DNA of 64,000 bases from Taxawa tesnikishii (nom. ined.) (lineage: Eukaryota > Ascomycota > Dothideomycetes > Dothideales), in assembly GCA_030247885.1 (NCBI GenBank), contig JAPDRO010000006.1:1178001-1242000 (forward strand), read 5' to 3'. Under the pieces are notes generated by a model that saw nothing but the letters and a program-made list of their open reading frames with translations, was not told the origin of the DNA and made no database searches. Position numbers and translations under genes: made by a program. Shown one piece after another: positions 35,072 through 50,371 of this stretch (positions are counted from its first letter, which is position 1; the number at the start of each line of letters is the position of its first letter).

Positions 35072-38000
35072 ATGGACCCCGGAACCGCACTCGGTGTTGT
35101 CTCGCTGGCGATTCAGTCATGTCAGAGCCTGCATTCTGCCTTCTCCGCATGGTCATCATACGACGAGGACACCAAAAGCCTAGTCCAGTACATTCGACAA
35201 TTACACGAAACCCTTCAAACCGTGAAGCAAACCCTCGACGATACAGATACCGCAGACAGCCACTTGGTCCAAATTCTTTGTGATAGCATACCTATACGCG
35301 TTGCCCGCTTGAACCGGTTGAACGGTAAAATCAACGTCGCTAGCAAGCCCGCAGCGCAAGCCAACACCGCTTCCTCTAGCAAGCCAAGTCTCAAAGATAA
35401 ATATGTCGACAGAAAAGGCAAGATCTTGTACCCCTTCCGGAAAGACGACGTCCGGTCCATCAGAGAAGATGTCCGGGATGTTCTTCAGGTTCTCGATTTG
35501 GCGATGAATGCGGTGCAGACGTGAGGTTTCGTATGCTTCCAGAGCTGTTCTGCTCTACTGATCGTGGACACAGGAGTCAGAGACGTCTCGTCTCTCAACA
35601 CCTAGCACAGCTCTCTACAATCACCAGCGATACCGTGTCTAGCGTCCGGGACGTTCAACATAGTGTCAATGACGTTGCAGCACACACAGAAGCCAGCGTA
35701 CAGCATCTGGCAGACGTCCGACGAACGCTAGCCAGCACCGCTCAGAACACGAGATCAACTCTTGCTGCCGTACTCGCTGTACCGGGCAGAACCGAGGATG
35801 CTATGCTCTCTGTAGTAGAGACATACGGACAGAAGATGTTTCTCGCTGTACGCGACAGCAACAACCAGAATGCTGTAGGCATCGAAGAGATTGTAAGCAC
35901 TGACGTCAAACCACGGAGCGATACTGACAAACAAAAGCGCAATGAAATTCAGTCACTCGCAGCTAGTCTGGCACTACGACCGTCGCTTCACCGTTCAGTA
36001 CTCGAACGTTCTGCGTTCCCTGATGTTGCTGGCCGCCGCAGATCGGCAAAACGCACAAAGGGCACAGCATCGACGAAGAGGACACTGCTTTTCAGAAGAA
36101 CATTTCTGTCGTATTCCATCGAGTTGTCCCTCACACTCAGCACGGTTGCAAGACGATCAGTCTACAGCCCAAACCTGGAAATCCAGAGGGTTGTGCCTGA
36201 TAACGCTCCTGCGTTTCGACTTCTCAATCAATTCTATCATGATCCCATACGGTTATTCGACAATACTGAAACGTATCTAGCGCTACGAGAGCTTTCTCAA
36301 AATGGCCAAGCATCTGCTTTGGATGTCAACACGCGTGGAGAGTCTCTAGTCGAAGTAAGTAAGCACATACAACTGCCCAGAAGCAGAGCGTACCCCATCA
36401 CAAGCAATCATGTCAATCACAGAGACGTGGACAACGCAGTTTGGATTATCTTGCGGAATACTGTTCTCTTGTACCAGTGCTAAGTTGTCCCAGATCTTGA
36501 TACAGTCACTCTGGCCTTGCTTTGAATACCATCCAAGGTTGCTTGATCTGCTCGACCTCATCTTGACATTTGGTGGAAACGCGGATCATGCCTACGAGTA
36601 AGCGGATTTCAACCGGAGTTTCTGCGCAAAAACTCATCTACGCAGGCTTATTCTTGTGGGCTTCCTCAGCAGTAGCCCGTTCACGGAGTGGTCGTCGTTT
36701 ATGGCTCCTATTCAACTCATCATGAAACATGGAGCTGAGGACATGCCGTTAGACAGGGTCTTGGCAACCTACCGTCACGAATTTCGTAAGTATTCCTCTG
36801 GCAAGTTTCTTTGGGCGTTCCCTTGGGGGCTATATGGGATTTCAGACATTTCTTCCCGTCACCGAGGCTACGAGAACTCACACTTGCCGGAGGTAAGTTA
36901 CTTCCATACCTTTCTTAGCTCGTGCTAACGTCAGAGCGCAGTGTTCGACATGGACGACCTCGATTTCGCTATCTCTCACCAAAATGAAACTGTTATGCTT
37001 CGTTGTATAAAGCAGGGGCAACACATAGGTAGAGAGCGCCTGACCTTACACAATGCTCTTTTCTGGGCCAAGGGCGTCCAGCTGCTCATCCGGGCCGGCA
37101 TCGATATCAACGATACAAGGTCCGATCTTGATGCTCACCTTGAGTTCGCAGTACTTTTAAAACAAGCGTGGCTGCACGGGGCGTTTGAGACGACCAAAAT
37201 CTTACTAGATTCCGGGGCTGATATTTACGATCCCGACACTATCGACAAAGGTCTGACCGACGAAATTTGGGTAGTACATCCACAACTTGAGAGTATCTTG
37301 TCTTGGTCACTCACGTCAAGGGATGATCGCACGATACGGCTGTGCGTTGAAGAAATGGGGCTTCGGCGACAAGCTTTGAAGCAGTTGGCGCTGGAGGTAC
37401 TCCCGAGGCTTTTCCACGAAAAACTTGGCCTGTTAAAAGATTCCCTGCCGGATGCGCAAGTTTGGGAGGTCCTGGATGCATTACATAGTGAAGGTCAAGA
37501 GGTACCGCGAAAGTTGTTCGTCCCTAAAATCCTTAGAAATCGTAGGCGCCAGGGAGAGTGGACGGTCTACAATGCTCACGACATGACGGCACATACAGCG
37601 CAGCTGTTATGGGAGGCTGGTTTTCGGGACATCCAGACAATCGATTCAGGCATATCACATAGAGGTTATGACTCTTTTCGAGGCCTTGAGTATGTTGAGC
37701 TAGCGGCGTGGTTTCGGGGAAGGAGCAGAGGCCTACAGGATCAATGGTTCAATGAGCACGACCAAAACGATAAACTTTCTCGCTTCTCAACTGGGAGAGT
37801 ATGCCTGGTGGGAAACGGATTGGCTCAGGGACGGTACTGTCGTCCCCTCTGAATCTCTTTATCAAGACTTCAATCGGATAGGGAGCCAGCTTACACCACA
37901 GGCTCGCACTTTCCTTCTGGACCTCGTGTTCGACTGTAACACAGACGGCTGCACCTGTTTCTGCTCTTTCGATGGATGCTCCAACGTGCTCATCATAATG

Positions 38001-38492
38001 AAGGAATTGAAACGCGGTTGCTCAGTTGACGCGGACGACCGCTTGCCGCCAACGCAAAAAGAAACGATCAGGCTGAACAGATATCTCAGACGATCGAAGG
38101 AGTTCGTCAAAGCTCTCGTCAAAGAATTCAAAGCATTCAGGTCCCCACGGACAGATGAGAGCCTTCGCAGGTTCGAGCTCCAGCTGATCCGATTTCTCAC
38201 GTTCACAAGACTGGGTTTGCGGCATACGTGCCATAAACGTTGGCATTCTGCGCGGAGACGTCCGAGTCAAGACGAGATTGATGAGATTTGGGAGGAAGAT
38301 CGCGGTAGAATATGGCAGCTCGATGTTCTCATGGAGGAATTCAAGGAAACGCGCAATTCCAAAGAACCCATCTCCGACTTCCTCGACGGGTCATGGGAAG
38401 CGCGCATGCAGCAGGTGCTTGCGGAAGAGCAAGCAGTCGATGAGGAGTACATGCGCTCTGTTCGGGGCATCGGCGTTCGGATTGAAGAATGA
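35072..38492 (+). CDS. Large fungal protein with STAND-type N-terminus and ankyrin-like repeats (possible +1 shift)
   Basis: Exons 35072-35520, 35574-36354, 36440-36597, 36646-36785, 36846-36892 and 36935-38492, all with GT-AG borders and matching phases. The start MDPGTALGVVSLAIQSCQSL resembles the N-terminal helical domain of fungal STAND/NLR-type proteins. A long Ser/Thr/Ala helical stretch (TSDTVSSVRDVQHSVNDVAA and onwards) looks coiled-coil. No NACHT or NB-ARC motif follows. Residues from ~480 have two ankyrin-like units (LLIRAGIDINDTRS, TKILLDSGADIYD). The C-terminus has a Cys cluster, CNTDGCTCFCSFDGCSNV, which I associate with fungal ankyrin proteins. Near 37764-37767 (A4) the better frame shifts by one base; removing one base makes 3132 nt, 1043 residues. 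The 36786-36845 intron is a stopless multiple of three and might be retained. Function unknown; a role in non-self recognition would be inference only. Confidence 0.65.
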
Positions 38493-38635
38493 ACGGGGAC
38501 ATCAAGGCAAACACAGGTACGCCGACTCAACCGAGTAAGGGGAAACAAACATGCTTTGACCCATACCGAAAACTCGTGGCGGTACCTGCTCAACGGCTAA
38601 CCTCCGACTCCTCTGAAAGATTCCCTTTGATAACC

Positions 38636-40761
38636 TCAGGACACTGTCTTTCCCTTCGCCGCATTCAGCGCCGAATAATCCCACTCCTCTTTGATCAAAT
38701 CTGCGCCCCTCTCCGCAACCATGTACACGCTCGAGACAATGTTGCCACTGACATGGTTCGGGAACACGCTCGCGTCAACAACCCTCAGATTATTGACGCC
38801 CTTCACCTTCAACTTGCTATCTAGGGCATCGCCCATGGCGCACGAGCCGGCAGGATGGTACTCGCCGATCGTGTGCTCGCGCACCGCATGCTTGGCATGA
38901 TCGAAGTTCTGCATGTCAAGAGACTCGTCGGGAGGCTGGTAGCGTTTACCGAGTTTGGGGGCGAGGCTGGCAGTCTGGGCCACTTTGTCAAGGAAGCGAA
39001 GGCCTGCAGCTGAGACGGCGACGTCGGCGGGATGGCCGTTGTAGACCGGGTCGATTGCTGGTGGCGCCAAGGGGTCTAAGAAGCTGCGTTAGCCGTAGAT
39101 TCGATGCTGCAGAGGCAAAAGAGGGCACTTACCGGAGCTGGTGATGTGGATGGAGCCGCGCGCCACTGGGTACTGAAGGCACAGAGCCATTGTGATACCC
39201 ATGGGCTGATCAGGACGGCTCGGTGGAGGGAATACGACGGCCTGGTTCTCGATGCCGTCTTCGAAGTTCGCGGTTGCGGGGATGAGAACCAGTTGCAGGT
39301 TAGCTGATGTGTCGCTCTTCAGATGCCGCACAACCTTCTCCAGTTGCCTCTTGTGGAAATCAGATGTGGTGGGGGTACCCTCAATGCTCTTTATCACCTC
39401 GACTAATTCTTCCTCTGAAAGAACGGATTTGACTGGGAAGAACCCTTGCGTACTGCTGATGCCTGTCAAAGGCCCGCCCTGAGTCTCCATGAGAACTTTC
39501 TGGGCATCCTCCAACACTCCTGGCTGATAGATGACGTCCATGGATATATTCCCCGGTGAGGGCGTCAGCTCATAGCCGAGTCCGGTGACGGCGTGGTCCT
39601 GGAAATTGTTCCCCACGCCGGTGTTGACGACCTTGCATTCTACACCAGCAGTCTCGAGGACCTTTGGATCGCCGATGCCGGACAATTCCAGGATCTGGGG
39701 AGAGAAGATTGTACCTCCGCAGACAAGCACCTCCCGTGCGGCGGAGACGGTCTGCTTTGAACCTCCATGCGTAAACTCAACACCGACGGCAGTGTTTCCT
39801 TCCAAAACAACTCGAGTGACTTGGGCTTCACAAAGAACCTTGAGGTTTGGTCTGCCAGCATTGGCTTCGAAATACCCTCGGGCGGCATAGCTTCTTCTGC
39901 CCTTGTTAGGTCCGGAACGGACAACAGCTCCCAGCGTGTTGTAGAAACCGATGTGGTCTCCACTCCAAGGGTCGAGCGGCTTTTTCGTCAGACCGGCGAC
40001 TTCATCACAGGCTTTGATCACGTCCGTCTCGATGGGCAGCGGTGCAGTTGTATTGAAGGACGTACGCACCGGGCCGGATGTTCCGTGGTTCTCGCCAACA
40101 AAAGGCATGGTAGAACGGTCGGTGATGGATGGATCGATCGGCTCCAATGTCTGGTGCTTGCGCATGTATGGTTTCATTGCCGCAGCTGACCAGCCCGGAT
40201 CATCGAGCAATTCGGCCCAGTCATCGTAATCCGCCTCAGAACCGCGGACGTACCTGTCAATCGTAGAGCTTAGCTGCGTTCTGTTTGGGAGGAGTAAGAG
40301 TGCATTCTTACATCATGTAGTTGATGGCGGAAGAACCACCAAGAACCTTGCCTCTCGGCATGTGGTGCGCTCGCTTTCTGCCGTTGTGGTCCTGATCTCT
40401 TGTCAACAAGTTCGTACATTGAGCAGAGTTTGAGCCCTCCGACCTGTGGCGTAGTCTTCAGCATCCAGTCATAGTCTGGATGGCCGAGCATCTGGAGGAA
40501 TAGCGCTGGCGTATTGATGAGCGGGTCATCGAGCCGTTCCTTCCCTGCCTCCAGTACTCCAACAGTGACATCCGGGTTCTCAGTCAAGCGAGCCGCGAGT
40601 GTCAAGCCAGCTGTGCCACCACCGATAATGACATAGTCGTACTTGGTCTCGAGAAACTCGGAGGCCGAGGAAACGAGTGCTGGCAGGCGAGGGTGGCCGT
40701 TGACCTCTCCGTTCGTGCCGTTCACGCCATTCGTGCCATTCACACCATTGGTGCTGACCAT
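38636..40761 (-). CDS. GMC-family FAD oxidoreductase
   Basis: Glucose-methanol-choline oxidoreductase, oxidising an alcohol with FAD; exact substrate unknown. Exons 40761-40444, 40391-40312, 40253-39133 and 39075-38636 give 652 residues. The N-terminus is an Asn/Gly/Val repeat (GVNGTNGVNGTNG) and lacks a signal peptide, so it is probably intracellular. The FAD motif is YVIIGGGTAGLTLAARL; the second GMC signature is MPRGKVLGGSSAINYMMYVR, spanning the second intron. A third block is GGTIFSPQILELSGIGDP. The active-site His lies in EYHPAGSCAMG and the partner residue in the FPNHVSGNIVSS segment. Closest by look are choline or aryl-alcohol dehydrogenases. It lies on the same strand as the FAD monooxygenase, 664 bases downstream of that gene. 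Confidence 0.93.
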
Positions 40762-41425
40762 GATGGTTGCTTCGTCGAAGGTCGGTATTACAGGAGTAAT
40801 TCCTTCAAGACTGGTGGGGACACTGGCTACCTTTTAAGCGCAGGCTTAACACTCAGCTGACGACGGTCGCCGTCCACAAGACGGGCTAATACACATCATC
40901 TGAGTACACGTCCGTTCTACCCGCTCTGGCGCCAAGTATTGGTACATCTTGTGGTTATGGAGGAAAGGATGAGTGCTATCGTGCCCTACTTCCCCGCACG
41001 ACGAAGGAAGTGAGACAAGTTCGGTTGCGGAGAGGTACGTCGCTATGGGCTGGCTGACTTGTGGGAAAGGAAGACTAAAACACACCACCAAACTGACCAA
41101 GCTGCTATCTGCTAGGCCAAATCTCGCAAATGCGCCTTTTCCCTTGTGCATGCGGTCCTGGGTGGAGATTTTAGACTAGCCAGATCCGGTAAGACTCGAA
41201 ACAAGATCTAGCGGATCTTCTGGCGAGACCAATCTATGGCTTATGGCGCTAATTGTATGCATGTAGCTCCAGCAGCTTAGTGTGTTCGTACGTTCATCCA
41301 ACTGAAGTCGTTCCACCACACGAACAACAGCTATCGACGAACTCGTGCCTACAGAAGGCTTACGTGAGACCAAAACCAACTACACGAAACACGGACTGTT
41401 CCGCCAACTCTCGGTAGAATTTTCC
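40762..41425. promoter_or_regulatory. Promoter region of the GMC oxidoreductase
   Basis: About 660 bases between two same-strand oxidoreductase genes. No ORF or site that I can support. Confidence 0.35.
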
Positions 41426-44462
<3,037 letters not shown>

Positions 44463-45504
44463 TTAATACGGTATCAGGGGATTGAGTATAGCTACTGCTT
44501 GCTCGTACGCAGTGAACAAAATGCCTCCTGCGAAGACAGTCCGCCCTAATCGCATCGTTGTTCCTTTCCACAGCCCTCGGACGCCATAGTCTGACATGAT
44601 GCTAGTGAAGGCTTCCACTGTTCCTGCTCCCTTCGCACTTTGTGCTCTGGTCTTGACCGTGTCGAACGGCTGCGTCAGGTATGTCGTAACCGTTCCTGCA
44701 ACCGCACCATTCGCAAAGGTCACGAATGTCGTCTGCTCTACACTCCGAGCACTCTCGTACTCTTTCATGATGTTGTAACTGCCCATTCTGATGCTTGTTG
44801 TTCCCATTTGCTTCAGTGTGGTTGTAACGAAACCCCGATAAACGGCGCTTATGCCGTGTTCTGCGACTAAAGTCTTCGTACAATGCCATGGCCCATGGAA
44901 TCGACGCGGTCCAGCTGAGCGAGCGTCGTCGATCAAGGCAGTCTTGATGCGCTCCGTCGGGGTGACGGCGAATGCAGAAGCAAACACTCCCGCGGTCATA
45001 CCGGCAAGAAGAGACCGTAGCGGAGAGAGTTGGCCAGTGTTGGGGTCAGCGAAGGAAGCTTTGATGCGATCGAAGGTTAGAAAGCGGATGGAGTCTTTCG
45101 CGATCGTGCCCTGTTGCACGTCCGTAAGCAGCAGGCAAAGGAGAGGCACGCCAGAATCAAACATACGACTATCATGGTCGAGCATCCCTTGTATAGTGCA
45201 CGAAATCCTTCCTGTCGCACCACATCTCGCACGACAACGAAAGGGTTTCTGCTTGTAACTGTTCCACCTTCATTGCGCAGCTGAACACGAGTTTTTGCAA
45301 ACTCGAAAGGGTACTAAAGAAGGAGTCAGCGGAAGTCTTGAGGTTGGCACAGTTCAATGCTCACAGTAGCTGTAGCCTCAACACCTCCAGCTATACCTCC
45401 GGCCAGAAGCGAGACGAATGGTGACGGCTTCGCGCCCTGCTGCAGTTAGAAAGGTCCTAGGTCTAGGGATGGGGCAATACACACACATCTCCTTCTGGAC
45501 CCAT
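44463..45504 (-). CDS. CTP1: Mitochondrial tricarboxylate (citrate) carrier
   Basis: Inner-membrane carrier exchanging citrate for malate or another tricarboxylate. Exons 45504-45487, 45439-45365, 45313-45167 and 45110-44463 give 295 residues, and all three introns are phase 0. The first exon is only 18 nt (MGPEGD). The three carrier repeats are visible through their signature motifs: YPFEFAKTRVQLR, TPTERIKTALID and QPFDTVKTRAQS. The segment GCSTMIVGTIAKDSIRFLTF is typical of the citrate carrier. Length agrees with the family. The tiny first exon rests on splice sites and phase only; the remaining three exons are secure. It is divergent from the permease gene. Confidence 0.9.
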
Positions 45505-46610
45505 TTGTGTGTGTACGGAACAGAGAAGACTAGGATTGCTCGCGATCACTGCAGATGTTGCGACTTCAATGGCTGACAGATTGATCCGAGGTGAACAGAT
45601 AAGGAAATAGATCACGAACGTCATCGCAGCGGGTAGAACGCCAAGACATGGGGATGGCTCGGTGGCTCGGTGGCTCGGTGGCTCGGCTACACTGACTTTG
45701 TCTCCGCGCTTCTCTTCGTTCATCAACCGGTTGTGCAACATCCATCCGAACTCTATCCTCACCCCTATGCTATTGGTTGATGTGCTGAGCGCGTCTTCCA
45801 ACACGCTTCAAGTGCGAGAGCTTGCGACACAAGTCTTTGCATGTCAACCAGAGCCGGGAGGACGGGCACTGACGGCATGTATGCTGAAGTCGGTGACTTC
45901 TGACAGCCCGGGCACCAACCTCGACCCATATACTACATGGGCCGTTGTTCGTGCTCCGCGCCTCTCGACAACCATGTTCGAGTGGATACGGGAGTGTCTG
46001 GTTGTTGATAGGGTTTGTCACGGTTTCATCTATCTCAACAAAGCTGTTCATCTCATCGCCGCATTTCATTGGTTCGTCCTACTACTGCGTATCTCCAGGC
46101 TCAAGCCGCTATCAGGGGCCCTCTATATCCCCGCTTCGCCTTGCCGTATCGCGTTAACGCTCGTACGCAAACACGTGCTTAGCTCGCATCATGGCCGGCG
46201 GATGCTCGCTGTTACCGTGCGCCATGCGTGCACCTCAAACCTCTCTACACCCCGGGATGATAAGAGAAATGCGGAGATTTCGTCCCAAGGAACAACGAGA
46301 CGTCCAACCGTTTCGTCACACTGCGTATCAAGGGTGCAAGTCACAGCCACTTTTCGCCTCTGGCCCTGCTAAGGTCCAATGAGTGATGGGCAGAGTATCG
46401 AGGACTACGCCTTCGTGGGCCGACATACCGTGTATGGACAAGCGCCATGCGGACGAGACAGTACCATCTGCTTTCCCTTGTCAAGTACTTGGCCAAGTAC
46501 TCGGGATCTCAGGTGAATAACATGTCTGTTCTAGCCTGTCTTCCTTCACACCTTCTCACTGTCCTCTTATTCTCATATAAAACCTGCCGTGCTTGGCAAC
46601 TGCTTTTATC
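45505..46610. promoter_or_regulatory. Divergent intergenic region, CTP1 / permease
   Basis: About 1.1 kb between divergent transporter genes, containing an 8-nt tandem repeat near 45656. A 236-codon plus-strand frame here starts with GTG only and shows no family motif, so I do not call it. Confidence 0.4.
45656..45686 (+). repeat. Tandem octamer GGCTCGGT, about four copies
   Basis: Three perfect copies and a fourth differing in its last base, read directly from the sequence, in the CTP1/permease intergenic region about 150 bases upstream of the CTP1 start. Confidence 0.95.
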
Positions 46611-48479
46611 ATGGCAGAACGAAACGCCTCAGTCGTTTCTGCTGGAAGTCGGAAAAGGAGCGTCGCACAGGAGCCGGTGACATCTGTTCTGAAGGGTGGC
46701 GATGTCCCATACGACCCAAGCGGGAGAGAATGGAACGCCGACGAAGAAGTGCTTGCTGCCCTTGGATACAAGCCGGAGTTCAAGAGAGAGTTCACTCTTT
46801 TCACGACGTTTTGCGTCTCTTTCGCCGTACTGGGACTGCTTCCGAGTTTTGCGACTACCTTGTTCTACGGCATGGGCTATGCAGGAACCGCTGGTATAGC
46901 CCAGTCTCTCCTGTCGTGTTGTACGATACTGACTCAGTTGATCAGGCATGACTTGGGGTTGGCTCATCGCAATGATTGGCATTCAAAGCGTCGCCATGAG
47001 CATGGCTGAACTCTGTTCCAGTATGCCTACATCAGGTGGTCTCTACTACGCCTCCGCCGTCCTCGCACCGCCGGGCTGGGGTCCATTTGCGGCGTGGATA
47101 ACAGGCTGGTCCAACTGGCTTGGACAGATCACTGGCGCACCATCGGTGAACTACGGCACCGCAGCCATGATACTTGCTGCTGCATCCATTCAGAACCCGA
47201 ACTATGTCCCAACAAACTATCAGACCTTCCTCTTGACAATTTTCATCATGATGATCCATGGATGTATGGCCTCGCTTCCCACGAGATGGATCGCCCGTGT
47301 CAACAGTGTTGGAAGTACATTCAATATCCTCGCCCTTATCGTGGTCATTATCCTTATCCCAGCTGGCACCAACCGCGAGGATCAAGGCTTGCCTCGCTTC
47401 ACATCTTCATCGGAAGTCTGGGGCACCATTTATCAGGGGACTGATTATCCGGATGGCGTCAGCGTTCTCATGTCCTTCATCGGCGTCATCTGGACCATGT
47501 CTGGCTACGACAGCCCATTCCACTTGGCTGAAGAATGTTCCAACGCCAATGTTGCCTCACCAAGGGCCATCTTCCTTACCTCCGCCGTCGGTGGCACGTT
47601 CGGTTGGTTCTTGCAGCTCGTTGTCGCATACACCGTTGTTGATATCGATGCCGTGCTCTCGAGCGACCTGGGACAGCCATTTGCCGCCTACCTTATCCAA
47701 GTCCTGCCGCAGAAGGCCGTCCTTGCCGTACTGGCGCTCACCATCATCGCCGGTTTCGCCATGGGCCAAGGCTGCATGGTTGCCGCATCTCGCGTTACTT
47801 TCGCGTACGCTCGCGATGACTGTTTCCCACTATCGAAGTATTGGAAGCACGTCAACACTTACACCAAAACTCCCGTCAACGCGGTGTGGTTCAACACGGT
47901 CATCGGCTGTTTTCTCCTCCTCCTGATCTTCGCCGGCTCAGTAGCCGTGGGCGCGTTATTCAGCATCGGCGCCCTCGCGGCCTTTGTCGCATTTACAACA
48001 CCCGTTTTCATCCGCGTCTTCTTCGTAGGAAACAGGTTCAGACCTGGTCCATGGAACTTGGGTCGATTTAGCATCCCGATCGGCGCAGTTGCAAGCGGCT
48101 TTGTGGCCCTCATGGTCCCCATCCTCTGTCTGCCAAGCGTGACCGGGAGCGATCTAACGTAAGTTCTCCCATGTTCGCCTCTCTCATGTTCTTTGCATCA
48201 GAAATTGACGTTTTAAGCAGACCCGATCTCATGAACTGGACCTGCCTCGTCTACGGCACTCCCATGTTCAGCATTCTGCTGTGGTGGGTTATCTCGGCCA
48301 GGAAATGGTTCAAAGGTCCCAAGGTCAATGTCGAGCATATGATGCACGGAACCATCGAGGGTCAAGAGGTCAAGGGCGAGGTAAGGATTAGTGATGAAGA
48401 GGCTGTAGGGAAACAGGTCCCGGAAGACACTGGCACGGCCGAAGGGGTAGAGGGAGAGGCATGGAAGCCGGGTCTTTAG
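46611..48479 (+). CDS. APC-family amino acid / GABA / choline permease
   Basis: Plasma-membrane importer of the amino acid-polyamine-organocation superfamily, closest by look to fungal GABA and choline permeases. Exons 46611-46893, 46946-48158 and 48221-48479 give 584 residues. After a ~75-residue cytosolic tail there are about twelve hydrophobic segments. Family motifs include the first helix (FCVSFAVLGLLPSFATTLFY), AMSMAELCSSMPTSGGLYYA in helix 3, and the helix 6 region SGYDSPFHLAEECSNANVAS. A further block is RVTFAYARDDCFPLSKYW. The C-terminal tail is acidic. The ATG at 46611 (MAERNASVVSAG) is the first in frame. Substrate cannot be told from sequence alone. Confidence 0.92.
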
Positions 48480-48831
48480 GAAGGGTCAAAGTGGGATTTT
48501 GCGTAGAGAATGTAGGGCCTGACTATCACTGCCTATTTTCTAGTGATGATTGAAAGTGAAGAGGGTTGAGTAAAGCTCAGGTGAAGTCCAAACGGAGTCA
48601 AGCGAGGCCTAAATCAGGTCGCAGCCAAGCTTCGGTAAGGGTTGGACGAAGTCACGAGGAGGTGTTGCCGGTGACTGTACACTGCCGGTAGTTATGCATG
48701 GCCCGAGTTTCAATGTGACAAGGGAAGTCGGTTGAAATATGCTGTTAGCCGCTAGAGCGACCCTCCACAATCTCCGGACACCCTGCTCCTTCAGCCATCC
48801 GTCCCTTACATGCTCCCCCGTTTCTTCATCC
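48480..48831. other. Convergent 3' intergenic region
   Basis: About 350 bases between the permease and GH5 stops. It contains short AG-rich near-repeats (for example AAGCTCAGGT at about 48572) that share a word with the repeat at 21.6 kb. Confidence 0.35.
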
Positions 48832-50371
48832 TCATGCATTGGGTCCATTCGGCACAATGCACTGCTCGACAAGCGGCTGATCGTACCACACAGTTCCATT
48901 CAAGACGGGCGTTTCGGTCAGATTGTACGTCTGGTCAAACCCACCGGCGGCCCAAGTGGTGAATCCAAGGTACACGTCCGAGTTCGCGCTGTGGCACGCA
49001 AATGGTATCAGCTTCCCCTGTCAAAAACGGCAAATGGGAGCGCTGGAAAGTATCACAGCTGGGGGGGGTCCGAAACTCACTTCAGGAACGCCAGCTCCTG
49101 GCACAGATCGGTTTCGCAGCTTGCGGTGTTGCCGCCGCCGGTCTCGGTGAGCATGGCCATGCGACCCACGCCTCTGAGCCATGCGGCGAGGGGGACGAAG
49201 GTGCTGTTGACGTTGTTCGTTACGCACTCGGTGTGAGTGCCGGAGTTGTCGTAGTCCAGATATTCTTTTGATGGGTTTACAGCATTAGCAATCGCTCTTT
49301 TTCTTTTCGCTTGCAACATGTTCCCCCATCTTTTCATGAAAAGGCACCATCGAATCTCCGTCTTCGTGAGATTGGGGCGTTTTTACTTACTGTGGACGTC
49401 GAAAATCAATCTCTCGTAGCCCGACAGACCAGAGCTGGCGGGGTTCGTGACATTGAGCAACGCAGGTCCGGATCCGTTCTCGACGAACGCCATGGCTGAA
49501 GTGTAGTTGTTGCCTGGCATCAGGATATACTGGCTCGTTGCCCCGGCGTTACGGATGGCCGTGACGGCGGCTTGCACCGACTGCGACCACCTGATGATGT
49601 CCGGGACGTCGTGCGGCTCGTTCATGAGGCCGAATGCGATGCGTGATTCGTTGGCGTACGCGGTCGCCAGCTGGCTCCAGACGCTGGCAAAATCGGCGTC
49701 ACTGGGACCACCTTGTCCGATGATGCCGCCATCCCAGCGCGCGTAGTTGTGGATGTCAACTAAATTGTCACGAGATGTGAGCTATGTATGTCAGAGGAAG
49801 GCGTGTGGATAAAGGGACACGAACCGATGCACATTTGTGCGCCGCTTGACAGACATCCTTGAACGAGTTCGTTGTAAGTAGCGAAGTTTGTAGCATCGAG
49901 GGGTCCTCCAAGGTTGTTGTTGAGTAGGTATTGCCAGCCAACAGGGAGACGGAAGGTGTTGAACTTGTCGTCGTTCACAAAATGGTCCATCTGAGGAGGC
50001 CTTGAGGCAGGTATCAGTGGCTGTCAATCCACTCACGCGAAAACATGCGGCCACAACTCGTGGACACTATCTGCACGGCGAGAGGAAGGGTGCATCACGT
50101 ACCCGGTAGTCGCCAGGAAAGTACCAGTGTTGTTCAGGTTGCAGGTTCCATTGGTATCGCAACCGAAATCGAAGCCGGCAATGTTGACACCTCCGAACTT
50201 GACACGACCGGTGCTGCTCGTACTGGTGGGTGATGCAGAAGCCGGGGCCGTGACAGTGACCGTCACAGTTGAGGCAGCTCCAGTAGCCTGGCACGACTGA
50301 GACTTCTGCGATTTGGGGTGAGCGCTGGCCAAGCCAGTCAAAATGGCGGCAACAAGCAGTTCGGCTCTCAT
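48832..50371 (-). CDS. Secreted GH5 endo-beta-1,4-glucanase
   Basis: Cellulase of glycoside hydrolase family 5, close to Trichoderma Cel5A in motif order, acting on cellulose outside the cell. A signal peptide (MRAELLVAAILTGLASAHP) and a Ser/Thr/Pro linker precede VKFGGVNIAGFDFGC. The catalytic domain has HFVNDDKFNTFRLPVGWQYL, VDIHNYARWDGGIIGQGG, the acid/base Glu in FGLMNEPHDV and the nucleophile Glu in MLTETGGGN. The end has NSDVYLGFTTWAAGGFDQTY. Exons: 50371-50099, 50020-49825, 49759-49391, 49264-49081 and 48988-48832, giving 392 residues. The 3' four exons are well supported. The junction between exons 1 and 2 is uncertain: the chosen GTGATG donor keeps frame, but the joined residues do not match the family closely. 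No cellulose-binding module is seen. Confidence 0.88.

Noticed and set aside
45662-46372. 236-cod frame upstream of the permease
   Set aside because: Starts only with GTG inside the tandem octamer repeat, has no recognisable domain, and occupies a divergent promoter.
49061-49068. G8 run as another frame-breaking site in the GH5 gene
   Set aside because: It lies inside an intron (48989-49080) and does not affect the reading frame.
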